A stretch of 64,000 nucleotides of DNA. Source: Azospirillum sp. 412522 (GTDB lineage: Bacteria > Pseudomonadota > Alphaproteobacteria > Azospirillales > Azospirillaceae). Under the pieces are notes generated by a model. It saw nothing but the letters and a program-made list of their open reading frames with translations. It ran no database searches and was not told the DNA's origin. Below are positions 16,920-25,632 of the stretch, one piece after another. The stretch spans positions 1-64,000 of the forward strand of contig NZ_RWIJ01000030.1 in NCBI RefSeq assembly GCF_019805165.1, in the 5' to 3' direction. Position 1 is the stretch's first letter. Each line of letters begins with the position of its first letter. Both the position numbers and the translations under genes were made by a program.

Positions 16920-17504
16920 ATGAAGAAGACCCTGTTTGCCGCCGCCCTGTTCGTCGCGACGGCGGCCGGTGCCGTTTCCCCCGCCTTCGCCGCCCCGGTC
17001 AGCTACAAGATCGACCCGGCGCACACGGCGGTGGCCTTCATCGTCAACCATGTCGGCTTCTCCAACGTGATCGGCCGCTTCAACACGGTCGGCGGCGACG
17101 TCGTGTTCGACAAGGACGCCGTGGAGAAGAGCACGGTCACCGTCTCCATCGACACCACCAGCGTCGACACCAACCACGCCAAGCGTGACGAGCACCTGCG
17201 CTCGCCGGACTTCTTCAATGCGAAGGAGTTCCCGAAGATGACCTTCAAGAGCACGAAGATCGAGAAGACCGGCGAGAAGACCGGCAAGCTGCACGGCGAC
17301 CTGACCATGCTGGGCGTGACCAAGCCGGTGGTGCTGGACGTCACCTTCAACAAGGACGGCGTCAGCCCGGCCAGCAAGCTGGAGACCGCCGGCTTCTCCG
17401 CCCGCGGCACGGTCAAGCGCACCGAGTTCGGCATGAAGTACGGCGCCCCGGCCATCGGCGACGACATCCATCTGCTGATCGAGGTCGAAGCGGTCAAGTC
17501 CTGA
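16920..17504 (+). CDS. YceI-family periplasmic protein
   Basis: The 194-residue precursor has a signal peptide (KKTLFAAALFVATAAGAVSPAFA) and the YceI lipocalin-like barrel: YKIDPAHTAVAFIVNHVGFSNVIGRF, then DTNHAKRDEHLRSPDFFNAKEFPKMTFKST, then KLHGDLTMLGVTKPVVLDV. YceI proteins bind polyprenoid/ubiquinone-like lipids in the periplasm and are linked to stress and respiratory functions. It follows a membrane protein by 42 bp and is followed by a terminator-like hairpin. Confidence 0.95.
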   Translation: MKKTLFAAALFVATAAGAVSPAFAAPVSYKIDPAHTAVAFIVNHVGFSNVIGRFNTVGGDVVFDKDAVEKSTVTVSIDTTSVDTNHAKRDEHLRSPDFFNAKEFPKMTFKSTKIEKTGEKTGKLHGDLTMLGVTKPVVLDVTFNKDGVSPASKLETAGFSARGTVKRTEFGMKYGAPAIGDDIHLLIEVEAVKS

Positions 17505-17550
17505 TCGCAAGGCCGTATGGGCTGTTGCAGCCCGGCCGTCGTAGGATGGA

Positions 17551-17570
17551 GGGGCCGGTTCGCCGGCCCC
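17551..17570 (+). terminator. GC hairpin, probable terminator
   Basis: GGGGCCGG-TTCG-CCGGCCCC has an 8-bp perfect stem and a stable tetraloop, 46 bp after the YceI stop. It lacks a good T-run (TTCGCGT follows), so intrinsic activity is uncertain. Confidence 0.6.
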
Positions 17571-17605
17571 TTCGCGTATCTGCAGGATGGACAGGAGGAC
17601 CGGCG

Positions 17606-18607
17606 ATGCCGCAGCTCGTGAACGGCGTTTGGGTGAAGGGCGACATCGCGGCCAGCGAGATCAAGGGCGGCGCCTTCCACCGTGAGCCGACCCGCTTCCG
17701 CGACTGGATCACGCCCGACGGCGCGCCGGATGCCGATGGGAAGCCGACATTGCCGGCGGTGGCCGGGCGCTATCAGCTCTATGTCTCCTACCTGTGCCCC
17801 TGGGCCTCGCGCACGCTGATCTTCCGCGCGCTGAAGGGGCTGGAGGGGGTGGTCGGCCTGTCGGTCGCCGAGCCGGTGCTGGGCGAGGACGGCTGGGTCT
17901 ATGCCGAGGAGCAGGACGGCGGCCCGCGCATCGGCCGCTTCCGCCACCACTACAGCCTCTATGTTGCGAGCGACCCGGCCTATACCGGCAAGGTGTCGGT
18001 GCCGGTGCTGTGGGACCGGCAGGAAGGCCGCATCGTCAACAACGAGTCGGCGGACATCATCCGCATCCTGAACGGCGCCTTCGACGGCCTGACCGGCAAC
18101 CGGCTGGACCTCTATCCCGAGCCGCTGCGGCCGGAGATCGACCGCTGGAACGAGATGGTCTATGCCAGCGTCAACAACGGCGTCTACCGCTGCGGCTTCG
18201 CCAAGTCGCAGGCCAGCTACGACGAGGCGTTCGACGGGCTGTTCGCCACGCTCGACCGGCTGGAGGAGCGCCTGTCGGCCAGCCGCTATCTGGCGGGGGA
18301 GCATCTGACCGAGGCGGACTGGCGCCTGTTCGTGACGCTGGTCCGCTTCGACGCCGCCTATCACGGCGCCTTCAAATGCAACCTGCGGCGGATCGAGGAT
18401 TATCCGAACCTGTCGGCCTATCTGCGCGAGCTGTACCAGTGGCCGGGGATCCGCGACACGGTGAGGATCGACCACATCAAGGCCGGCTACTACACCAACC
18501 CGGCGATCAACCCGACGCTGATCGTGCCGAAGGGGCCGGCATTGGACTTCGACCGCGGCCATGACCGCGACCGGCTGCCGGGCAAGGGCATCTGGCAGCG
18601 GGCGTGA
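17606..18607 (+). CDS. glutathionyl-hydroquinone reductase-type GST (Xi class)
   Basis: The 333-residue product matches the GS-hydroquinone reductase group (YqjG/PcpF-like), longer than ordinary GSTs. The catalytic Cys is in YLCPWASRT (C64, followed by Pro-Trp). The family segments YLVGEH-like YLAGEHLTEADWRLF, NNGVYRCGFAKSQASYDEA and the C-terminal HIKAGYYTNPAINPTLIVPKGP are present. The enzyme reduces glutathionyl-hydroquinones with glutathione in the cytoplasm, protecting against quinones. The ATG at 17606 has AGGAGG upstream. The esterase follows 28 bp later, probably in the same transcript. Confidence 0.93.
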   Translation: MPQLVNGVWVKGDIAASEIKGGAFHREPTRFRDWITPDGAPDADGKPTLPAVAGRYQLYVSYLCPWASRTLIFRALKGLEGVVGLSVAEPVLGEDGWVYAEEQDGGPRIGRFRHHYSLYVASDPAYTGKVSVPVLWDRQEGRIVNNESADIIRILNGAFDGLTGNRLDLYPEPLRPEIDRWNEMVYASVNNGVYRCGFAKSQASYDEAFDGLFATLDRLEERLSASRYLAGEHLTEADWRLFVTLVRFDAAYHGAFKCNLRRIEDYPNLSAYLRELYQWPGIRDTVRIDHIKAGYYTNPAINPTLIVPKGPALDFDRGHDRDRLPGKGIWQRA

Positions 18608-18635
18608 CACGGCAACGGCAGGAAGGACGGTTTCC

Positions 18636-19313
18636 ATGAGCAGCAGCACCGCAGACGGCTTCGACGATGTCCGGCGCCTGGCCCCGGCCTCAGGGGGGGT
18701 GGCGCGGCGGCTGGTCATCCTGCTGCATGGCGTCGGATCGTCCGGCGCCGACCTGATGCCGTTGGCCCAGTCCTGGCGGCAGGCGCTTCCCGGCACCGCC
18801 TTCGCGGCACCCGACGCGCCATACCCGTTCGACATGGGCAACGGTCATCAATGGTTCAGCATCGCCGGCGTGACGGAGGAGAACCGTCCCGGCCGTGTCG
18901 CCGCCGCCCTGCCAGCCCTGGCCGCCCTGGTCGAGGCCGAACGGCGGCGGGCCGGCGTCGCCCCCGCCGACGTGGCGCTGGCCGGCTTCAGCCAGGGCAG
19001 CATCATGGCGCTGCATTTCGCCATGACCAGCCCGGAGCGATGCGGCGCGGTCCTCGCCTTCGCCGGCCGCATCGCCGCGCCGGCTCAGGCATCGGACGCC
19101 GGCGGAGCGGGACGCCTTCCGCCGATCCTGATGGTCGGCGGCGGGGCGGACAGCATCATGCCGCCCGCCGTGGTGCAGGCCGCCGCCGCGCATCTCCGCT
19201 CATCGGGCTTTGCGGTGGAGGAGCATCTGCTGCGCGGCGTCCCCCACACCATCACCGCCGCCGGGGCGCAGCTCGGCCTGAGCTTCCTGGAGCGTGTCCT
19301 TCCGTCGGCGTAG
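18636..19313 (+). CDS. phospholipase/carboxylesterase-family alpha/beta hydrolase
   Basis: The 225-residue protein is a YpfH/carboxylesterase-type serine hydrolase. LILLHGVGSSGADL is the oxyanion region, AGFSQGSIMAL contains nucleophile S119, GGGADSIMPP supplies the acid, and GVPHTI the His. GGAAGGA precedes the ATG at 18636. Its last 114 bp overlap the oppositely oriented NnrS-like gene, so one of the two 3' ends may be longer than the functional protein. It follows the GST closely; substrate is not predictable. Confidence 0.9.
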   Translation: MSSSTADGFDDVRRLAPASGGVARRLVILLHGVGSSGADLMPLAQSWRQALPGTAFAAPDAPYPFDMGNGHQWFSIAGVTEENRPGRVAAALPALAALVEAERRRAGVAPADVALAGFSQGSIMALHFAMTSPERCGAVLAFAGRIAAPAQASDAGGAGRLPPILMVGGGADSIMPPAVVQAAAAHLRSSGFAVEEHLLRGVPHTITAAGAQLGLSFLERVLPSA

Positions 19314-20402
19314 CCGCCGCGGCCGGGTGAGCAGAACCGCGGCGGTCAGCAGCTGGCCGAGGGTCCAGAAGACCGCCGCTGCCGTCAGCAGCGTCATCGA
19401 CGGCCAACAGACGGCCGCCACGCGCAGCACCGCCGCCATGGCGACCAGCGCGACGGTGGCGGTCGCGGCGGGCGGAAAGCGCTCCGGCTCCACTTCCCGC
19501 TGAAGGGTGGTGCGGATCATCATGGCGCTGGCGAGGATGCCGAGCGCTCCGCCCCCCAGCATGTGCCAGCCGGCGGCGGGGGGCAGGTCGAACAGAGCCG
19601 CTCCCGCCGCCAGCAGCCAGCCGGCGCCGAGGCAGAGATATCCCAGATGCAGGCTGGCGATCTCCGGCTGCCGCAACAGCAGGTGCGGCTTCCAGCGGGC
19701 GAGGCGAAAAAGCGCGCTCGCCCCGGCCATCGCCGCACCGGCGGCACCGAGCGGCGGCGGCAGGCCGGTGGCGGACGACAGCAGGCAGAGGCCGGCCCCG
19801 GCGATGCCCATCGCCTCCAGCCGCGGCTGGACGCGGTGCGCGAGGATGATCCCCTGGCGGCGCAGCGCGCCGGCGGTCGCGGCGGGGATGACGCGACCGC
19901 CCATGGCCAGCAGCAGCGTGGCGATCAGCAGCAGGCCGACGGGCCGGCCGCCGGCCGAAACGAGGCCCAGCTCCGACGCCCGGAACAGCGCCTCGGCGAT
20001 CAGGAAGGCGCCGATCAGCGGGCCGAACACGGCATTGTGGCCGCTGCGGCTGGTGCGCAGGAACGGCAGGCCGGCGACGGCGAACAGCAGCAGCGGATAG
20101 GCGAAGCCGAACGGCAGGGCCAGCGTCGCCGGCAGGCCGCACAGGAGGGCCAGCCGTCCGGCCAGCCAGGACAGGAAGGCCGCCGCCACCATCCAGCGCG
20201 ACAGCCGGGTCATCAGGAAGCCGCCGACCACCGCCAGCGCATAGCCGAGCGTCATCTCGTGGGCATGGACCGCCGGCGACCATCCCGGCGGCAGCAGGCC
20301 GCCGAGCTGCGCCAGCCATAGCGGGACAGCGAGCGCGGCGTAGAGGGCCGCCGCCGGATACATCAGCCGGTGGGCGCTGGTGACGGGCGTGGTGGCATGC
20401 AT
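19200..20402 (-). CDS. NnrS-family membrane protein
   Basis: The 400-residue polytopic protein has about ten to twelve membrane helices and the NnrS hallmarks HAHEMTLGYALAVVGGFLMTR near the N-terminus and AMGGRVIPAATAGALRRQG in the middle. NnrS proteins are haem/copper membrane proteins linked to nitric oxide stress and denitrification. The start is placed at the ATG at 20402 rather than 20501, because the membrane domain begins just after it. It diverges from a CRP/FNR regulator across an FNR-like box. The C-terminal charged tail overlaps the esterase gene. Confidence 0.88.
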   Translation of the reverse strand: MHATTPVTSAHRLMYPAAALYAALAVPLWLAQLGGLLPPGWSPAVHAHEMTLGYALAVVGGFLMTRLSRWMVAAAFLSWLAGRLALLCGLPATLALPFGFAYPLLLFAVAGLPFLRTSRSGHNAVFGPLIGAFLIAEALFRASELGLVSAGGRPVGLLLIATLLLAMGGRVIPAATAGALRRQGIILAHRVQPRLEAMGIAGAGLCLLSSATGLPPPLGAAGAAMAGASALFRLARWKPHLLLRQPEIASLHLGYLCLGAGWLLAAGAALFDLPPAAGWHMLGGGALGILASAMMIRTTLQREVEPERFPPAATATVALVAMAAVLRVAAVCWPSMTLLTAAAVFWTLGQLLTAAVLLTRPRRLRRRKDTLQEAQAELRPGGGDGVGDAAQQMLLHRKAR

Positions 20403-20487
20403 GGCGGAAGCTTTCGGCGGGGCGTGGCGGCAGGATCGTGGCGGCCGGGTCGTGGCGACAGTGTTGCAGGGGAAGGGAAGCCGCGCT

Positions 20488-20501
20488 TTGAGCCGCAACA
20501 A
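20488..20501. promoter_or_regulatory. FNR/NnrR-like box
   Basis: TTGAG-CCGC-AACAA matches the TTGAT-N4-ATCAA FNR-type dyad with one mismatch per half. It lies 86 bp upstream of the NnrS-like start and 72 bp upstream of the divergent CRP/FNR gene, so it could serve both. Confidence 0.5.
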
Positions 20502-20573
20502 ATTCGCGCACGAATGGCTACACTGTGCCGGTTAAAGTGTGTAAGCCCCCCGGAGCGAACCAGGACGACCGCC

Positions 20574-21290
20574 ATGCCCCCGCCTCCCGATCCCGCCATA
20601 CTGCGCGGCATGCCGCTGTTCGCCGGGCTGGACGCCGGCGCGCTGGCGGAGGCGGTCGCCCTGGCCCGTCCGCGCCGCCATCCCCGCGGCACCGCGGTCT
20701 TCGCCCAGGGGGAGCCGGCGGCGGCGGGCCATGCGCTGATCGACGGGCGGGTGAAGATCGTGCAGACCGGTCCCGACGGGCAGCAGGTGGTGATGCGCTT
20801 CATCGGCCCCGGCGAGATGTTCGGGACGCTGGCGATCTTCACCGACGGGCTCTATCCGGCCGACGCGGTGGCCGTCGCCGATTGCGTCGAGCTGTCCTGG
20901 CCGGCGGCGGCGATGACCGAGCTGATGGACCGCCATCCCGCCATCGCCCGCAACGCGCTGTCGATCGTCGGCGGCCGGCTGCGCGAGTTGCAGAACCGCC
21001 TGCGCGAGGTGGCGACCGAACGGGTGGAGCGCCGCATCGCCCATGCCCTGCTGCGGCTGGTGCGGCAGGCCGGCCGGCGGGTCGAGGCGGGGGTGGAGAT
21101 CGATTTTCCGCTGTCGCGCCAGGATGTGGCGGAGATGACGGGGACGACGCTGCACACCGTCAGCCGCACCCTGTCCGCCTGGGAAGGCCAGGGCATCGTC
21201 GAGAGCGGCCGGCAGCAGGTGGTGATCCGCAAGCCCCACGCCCTGGTCGCCATCGCCGAGGATCTGCCGCCGGTTCCCGACAGGGGATGA
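20574..21290 (+). CDS. CRP/FNR-family regulator (Dnr/NnrR-like)
   Basis: The 238-residue protein has a cyclic-nucleotide-binding-type sensor domain (LFAGLDAGALAEAVALARPRRHPRGTAVFAQGEP, VKIVQTGPDGQQVVMRFIGPGEMFGTLAIF) and a C-terminal winged helix (DFPLSRQDVAEMTGTTLHTVSRTLSAWEGQGIV). It lacks the N-terminal cysteine cluster of FNR, so it is not an Fe-S sensor; the Dnr/NnrR NO-responsive group is a reasonable guess given the divergent NnrS-like gene. Upstream in-frame codons to 20370 lack homology; ATG 20574 is used. Confidence 0.9.
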   Translation: MPPPPDPAILRGMPLFAGLDAGALAEAVALARPRRHPRGTAVFAQGEPAAAGHALIDGRVKIVQTGPDGQQVVMRFIGPGEMFGTLAIFTDGLYPADAVAVADCVELSWPAAAMTELMDRHPAIARNALSIVGGRLRELQNRLREVATERVERRIAHALLRLVRQAGRRVEAGVEIDFPLSRQDVAEMTGTTLHTVSRTLSAWEGQGIVESGRQQVVIRKPHALVAIAEDLPPVPDRG

Positions 21291-21378
21291 CCGGCGGCAG
21301 GGTTGCGGTGGCGCAAAGACGGTTTCCGGCCGGGGGGCTAGGGTGGCGGCCTGTTCCCCGGCGCAGGAGCATGCCGAT

Positions 21379-21732
21379 ATGACGGTGTCCGATATGACCA
21401 TGGCCGACCTGATGAGCGCCCGGCCGGCGGTGGTGCCGGTCCTGCTGCGCCATGGCCTTGCCTGTCCCGGCTGCGCCATGGCGCCCTTCATGACGGTGCG
21501 CGAGGCGGCCGACGCCTATGGTCTGGAGCTTGGCGTTCTGCTGGCCGACCTCGCCGCCGCGGATTCGAGCGGGTCCGACGCGGGCGATGACCAATCGCCA
21601 GCTTCAGAAGGCGGTTTCCGGAACCCCCGTGCGAGGATCGCCCTTCCAGAGGCCTGCCGACCGTCAGAATCGGATGACGATCGTATGGGATGTGCTGATG
21701 GGGAGCGCAGTTTTATAGGTTATCTGCTTTAA
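21379..21732 (+). CDS. DUF1858 domain protein
   Basis: The first ~55 residues match DUF1858: MTMADLMSARPAVVPVLLRHGLACPGCAMAPFMTVREAADAYGL, with the conserved C-x-G-C pair (CPGC). Such proteins are found near NO/hybrid-cluster and nitrogen-oxide functions. AGGAG lies 9 nt before the ATG at 21379. The remaining 60 residues are low-complexity and run into the Lrp gene on the other strand; typical members are about 70-80 residues, so the 3' end may be extended. It fits with the neighbouring CRP/FNR and NnrS genes. Confidence 0.72.
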   Translation: MTVSDMTMADLMSARPAVVPVLLRHGLACPGCAMAPFMTVREAADAYGLELGVLLADLAAADSSGSDAGDDQSPASEGGFRNPRARIALPEACRPSESDDDRMGCADGERSFIGYLL

Positions 21733-22161
21733 AACCAGGTTGGATCGTATATTGGCGACAAACTCTATTTTTGAAATTTTGCTCGTTATCAGCTGTTCGA
21801 GTTCCTCGACGTCCCGGACAACCACGCGCAGGAGGAAATCGCAGTCGCCCGTCATCCAATTGCATTCCATCACCTCGGGGATCCGTTCGACGGCATCCCG
21901 GAAGTTCTCCAGCGCCGACTGCGGCTGCTTGTCGAGCGTGACCTGGATATAGGCATTGATTTCCAGCCCCATCACCTTCGGATTCAGAAGGGTGACCCTC
22001 CTGTCGATGATGCCGGTTTGCTCCAGCTTCTTCACCCGCGTGAGGCAGGGCGAGGGGGACAGGTTGATTCGGCCGGCAAGCTCGACGTTCGTCAGGTTTG
22101 CGTCCTTCTGCAACTCGTTGAGGATCTTGATGTCCGTTCGGTCGAGCGTCAGCGTGTTCAT
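21664..22161 (-). CDS. Lrp/AsnC-family regulator
   Basis: The 165-residue product has the AsnC-type HTH (LDRTDIKILNELQKDANLTNVELAGRINLSPSPCLTRVKKLEQTGII) and the RAM ligand-binding domain (AYIQVTLDKQPQSALENFRDAVERIPEVMECNWMTGDCDFLLRVVV). Two adjacent ATGs (22164 and 22161) follow GGGAG; 22161 gives the better 8-nt spacing. It diverges from the AraC gene and is a feast/famine-type regulator, possibly for the island that follows. Its codons are slightly less GC-rich than its neighbours. Confidence 0.92.
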   Translation of the reverse strand: MNTLTLDRTDIKILNELQKDANLTNVELAGRINLSPSPCLTRVKKLEQTGIIDRRVTLLNPKVMGLEINAYIQVTLDKQPQSALENFRDAVERIPEVMECNWMTGDCDFLLRVVVRDVEELEQLITSKISKIEFVANIRSNLVLKQITYKTALPISTSHTIVIRF

Positions 22162-22403
22162 CATGATGACTCCCTGTTGTATTCTTGACGGCTTGGCTTG
22201 GAACCGAAGCGAAGAACGGCAGGAAATTTCGCGGAACAAACCCATTTGAGTGCGGCACGCGATCCCTTCCGCCATTCGACTGTGCATACGGCAGAGTGTA
22301 TCCGAGGCCAACCAATGGCAGAATCTATGGGATTGCCATTTTATGTCGCGAAACTGTCAAAGTCGGACCGCGGTCCGCTTTGAACTGCAGGGAGGCCGCA
22401 ACA

Positions 22404-23282
22404 TTGCCGAAGAGGGCGCGGGTTGGTGCGAAGTGGCCGGAAGCCCCGGCGACCGGCGAGGCCGTCCCGATGCCGTGGGATCCCACGGGACTGCGCGTCA
22501 GCTTCACCACGCTGGACCCCGACGAGCTCGCCCGGCCGCTGGTCTCCTTCCTTGTCCGGCGCAATGTGGATGACGACGAACTGCCGATCCACCGGCACCG
22601 GAAGGGCCAGCTGGTGGTGGCGGCGGAAGGCTCGGTCATGTGCCGGACGCTCGACGGGCTTCGGATCGTGCCATCCAATGGCGCAGTCTGGATTCCGGGA
22701 GAGATTCCCCACAGCGTTTCCATGTCGGACAGGGGCCGGTCCTACTGCGTCTTCATCAATCCGGGGATTTCGCCTCTGCCGGATTCCTGCGCGACCTTCT
22801 CGATCAGCCCGATGTTGCGCGAGATGATCTTCCACCTGGCCAACCTGCCGCCGCTCTATCCCCTGGAAGGCCCGACGAGCCGTCTGGTCCAGGTCATTCT
22901 GGACGAACTCGCCCAGATGAAGGCGGAGCCGCTCCACTTCCCGGTTTCCAACCATCCCAGGATCCAGCGCATCGCCGCCCAATTGCTGGAGGCGCCGGAC
23001 GACCGCAGGACCATCCGGGACTGGGCGGCGGCGGTCGCCATGAGCGAGCGCACGCTGGCCCGGCTCATCCAGAAACAGACGGGAATGTCGTTCGGCCGGT
23101 GGCGCCAGCAGCTCCATATCGTGATCGCCGTTCAACGGCTGTCGATGGGCGCCACCGTCCAGGCGATCTCCCAGGAGCTGGGATATGACTCTCCGAGCGC
23201 CTTCACCGCCATGTTCAGGAAACACATGGGACAGCCTCCGCGCCGGTATCTGCAGGATCGGGCGGAAGGCACGACGACCTGA
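22404..23282 (+). CDS. AraC-family regulator with cupin sensor
   Basis: The 292-residue product has a cupin-type sensor (PIHRHRKGQLVVAAEGSVMCRTLDGLRIVPSNGAVWIPGEIPHSVSMS) and a C-terminal AraC double HTH (IRDWAAAVAMSERTLARLIQKQTGMSFGRWRQQ, AISQELGYDSPSAFTAMFRKHMGQPPRRYL). The start is placed at TTG 22404 because GGGAGG lies 8 nt upstream; ATG 22470 is the alternative. It converges on the MFS transporter gene of the catabolic island through a strong hairpin and may regulate it. Confidence 0.88.
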   Translation: MPKRARVGAKWPEAPATGEAVPMPWDPTGLRVSFTTLDPDELARPLVSFLVRRNVDDDELPIHRHRKGQLVVAAEGSVMCRTLDGLRIVPSNGAVWIPGEIPHSVSMSDRGRSYCVFINPGISPLPDSCATFSISPMLREMIFHLANLPPLYPLEGPTSRLVQVILDELAQMKAEPLHFPVSNHPRIQRIAAQLLEAPDDRRTIRDWAAAVAMSERTLARLIQKQTGMSFGRWRQQLHIVIAVQRLSMGATVQAISQELGYDSPSAFTAMFRKHMGQPPRRYLQDRAEGTTT

Positions 23283-23308
23283 CGCCGCATCACCCTTGTC
23301 ATGCCGAA

Positions 23309-23341
23309 GGCCCTCGATCCTGCCTGCCGGGATCGAGGGCC
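23309..23341. terminator. bidirectional hairpin terminator
   Basis: Perfect 12-bp arms (GGCCCTCGATCC at 23309-23320 and its complement at 23330-23341) with a 9-base loop lie between the converging AraC and MFS genes. There is no T-run on either side. Confidence 0.7.
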
Positions 23342-23400
23342 GTTGACATGTCCGGGGACCGGCGTTGCGGTCCACCGGATGCTTGCCACCGCTTACCCTG

Positions 23401-24762
23401 TCAGCTGACGATGTCCTGCCTGATGGTCTTCCGCGCCACCATGAAGGCCGCCGCCGCCAGGACATAGACGAGCGACGTGCTGATCAACGCCCAGCGGATG
23501 CCGTCGCCTGAGCCCATCGACGGCGCGAGAAGATCGCTGATCAGGCCGACCGACAGCGGGCCAAGGCCAAGCCCGATCAGATTGGCGAAGAACAGGAAGA
23601 TGGCGGTGGCCGTCGCCCTGGTGCGCGGACGCACCAAGCCTTGCACCGCCGCGAAGATGGGGCCGTAGTAAACGGACTGCAGCATCATCGGCAGACCCAT
23701 CAGGCAAAGCGCGGCCACGGTGTTCGAGGTGGTGTAAGTCGCGAAAAGCGCGAAGGGCAGGCACAGGGCCGCGGCCGCCGGAATGGTCGCGTAGGCGTCC
23801 AGGCTGCCGCGCACCACCGCGCGATCCGTCGCCCGGCCGCCCAGCCAGGTTCCGGCGGCGCCGCAGATGCCGACGACCAGGCCCAGCACCGTACCGAGGA
23901 AACCGGTGGGTCCCAGTTGGATCCCGGTGAGGTCGTTCAGCCCGACCGCCAGAGCGCCCAACCCGTCCGCGTGATTGCGCAGGAAGTGGGAGCTTTGGAA
24001 GGCAAGATTGCTGTAAATCCCGAAGCTCATGGTCGCCATCGCGACCGTGAGCCAGATATAGGTTCGCTTCCCGCCGAGTTCGGCCAATGCCTCCCTCAGG
24101 GTTGGCGCGCTTTGCGCCTCGCTGGCCGCGGAGGATTTTCGCGGCTCGGGCAGAGTGAAATAGGCCAGCAGCCCAAGGACGATGCCGGGCACCCCGACCA
24201 GCGCGAAAGACGCACGCCAGCCGAGACTGTCCGCGATCAGGCCGCCGACCACCATCCCGACCAGGGAACCGGTCGGAATGCCCATGGAAAAGAAGGCCAG
24301 CGCCGAAGCCCGCTTCTCCCTCGTCGTGTAATCGCTGATCAGGGACTGGGAGGCCGGCGTGCAGCCGGCTTCGCCGACACCGACCCCGACCCTGGCAAGG
24401 AACAGCTGGGCAAAGGTCTGGGCTACGCCGCAGACCGCCGTGAAAAAGCTCCAGGTGATCGCCGACAGCGCGACGATCCTGACCCGGTTCGCACGCTCCG
24501 CCCACCGCGCGATCGGAAGGGCCAGGGTCGCGTAGAAGATGGCGAAGGACAGCCCGGTCAAAGACCCCAGTTGCCAGTCCGCGAGACCGAGTTCGCGCTT
24601 GATCGGTTCCGCCAGGATATTGACGATCTGGCGGTCGACGAAGTTCAGCATGTAGACGAGGAACAACATGATCAAGGCATAGCGCCGATAGTGGATCGGC
24701 ATGGCCGTCGGCTTCGGCTGTGGCTTCGGCACCGACACCGTGGTCGTTGCGTCGTCGGTCAT
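23401..24762 (-). CDS. MFS transporter
   Basis: The 453-residue protein has about twelve membrane helices and MFS signatures: FVDRQIVNILAEPIKRELGLADWQLGSLTGLSFAIFYA and GLPIARWAERANR-type A-loop (LPIARWAERANRVRIVALS). It resembles the hexuronate/aromatic-acid and organic-anion symporter clade (ACS-like). GGAG lies 8 nt before the ATG at 24762. It is the last gene of the minus-strand island and probably imports the island's carboxylate substrate; the direction is an inference. Confidence 0.93.
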   Translation of the reverse strand: MTDDATTTVSVPKPQPKPTAMPIHYRRYALIMLFLVYMLNFVDRQIVNILAEPIKRELGLADWQLGSLTGLSFAIFYATLALPIARWAERANRVRIVALSAITWSFFTAVCGVAQTFAQLFLARVGVGVGEAGCTPASQSLISDYTTREKRASALAFFSMGIPTGSLVGMVVGGLIADSLGWRASFALVGVPGIVLGLLAYFTLPEPRKSSAASEAQSAPTLREALAELGGKRTYIWLTVAMATMSFGIYSNLAFQSSHFLRNHADGLGALAVGLNDLTGIQLGPTGFLGTVLGLVVGICGAAGTWLGGRATDRAVVRGSLDAYATIPAAAALCLPFALFATYTTSNTVAALCLMGLPMMLQSVYYGPIFAAVQGLVRPRTRATATAIFLFFANLIGLGLGPLSVGLISDLLAPSMGSGDGIRWALISTSLVYVLAAAAFMVARKTIRQDIVS

Positions 24763-25010
24763 ACGGCAGTCTCCAAAAAGACCGGGCATAGGGGGGTGCC
24801 GGGTCGGTTTCGGTCGGAACGCGGTGTCGGGAGATGCGGGGAATGCGTGCGGTCGGCGCGCGGGTCGCAGGGGCCGGCCAGGGTCGTCTGGCGGGCGAGC
24901 CTGAAGAGGGGGCTGCCCTTGACCGTGCCATCGAGCGCGAGGCGGAGGATCCGGCGGCCCTGATTTTGGACGCGCCGTTACAGGACGTCTATGAACGCGG
25001 AGAGGCCGTA

Positions 25011-25541
25011 TTATTTGCCGGATTCAAGATATTCCATTCGTCCGAACCTGCCCGAAGAGTAAATCAGCGGAACCTTGTCCTGATTGCGGTTCTGGCAGAC
25101 GACGGCGCCGATCATGATCGTATGGGTGGCGACCTCGACGCTGTCCTGCAGTCTGCAATCGAAGCTGCAAACGGATTGGCGAAGGACCGGAACCCCGGTG
25201 ACCATCCCGCCCCAGTCGCCGGGAGAGAAACGGGAGGCGCCCTTGCTGCCGTCCATCGCCGCGAAGCGTTCCGCCAGCTGGGCCTGATCGGCGGAAAGGA
25301 CGTTCCAGGAAAAGGCGCCGGTCCGGAGAATGACGTCGTGGGCCTCGGCACCGCGGTTGATGCAGGCCAGAACCATCGGCGGATCGACGCACAGGGAAAC
25401 CGCGGCGGTGACGGTCAGGCCACGCCTGTCGGCACCCTGGCCCGACGCCACGATCGAGACCGACCCGACGATGGCCCGCAATGCATTTTTGAAGGCTGCC
25501 GTCTCCACATGTTCCGGAACGGCGAAATCTTGTCCTGACAT
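25011..25541 (-). CDS. flavin reductase-domain protein
   Basis: The 176-residue product belongs to the DIM6/NTAB flavin reductase family (HpaC/RutF-like): RAIVGSVSIVASGQGADRRGLTVTAAVSLCVDPPMVLACI, then FSWNVLSADQAQLAERFA, then VATHTIMIGAVV. Such enzymes use NAD(P)H to reduce FMN or FAD for a partner monooxygenase. The luciferase-like monooxygenase upstream in the same island is the obvious partner. ATG 25541 is used; the GTG at 25553 has a weaker context. Confidence 0.92.
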   Translation of the reverse strand: MSGQDFAVPEHVETAAFKNALRAIVGSVSIVASGQGADRRGLTVTAAVSLCVDPPMVLACINRGAEAHDVILRTGAFSWNVLSADQAQLAERFAAMDGSKGASRFSPGDWGGMVTGVPVLRQSVCSFDCRLQDSVEVATHTIMIGAVVCQNRNQDKVPLIYSSGRFGRMEYLESGK

Positions 25542-25632
25542 GGCGAACCTCACGCAAGGCAGTGGAAGGGCGTGCCGCCGGCACCGGTCGGCACCGCGGG
25601 ACTGGTCGTCCGGCGATTGTGTGGACGCTGCG

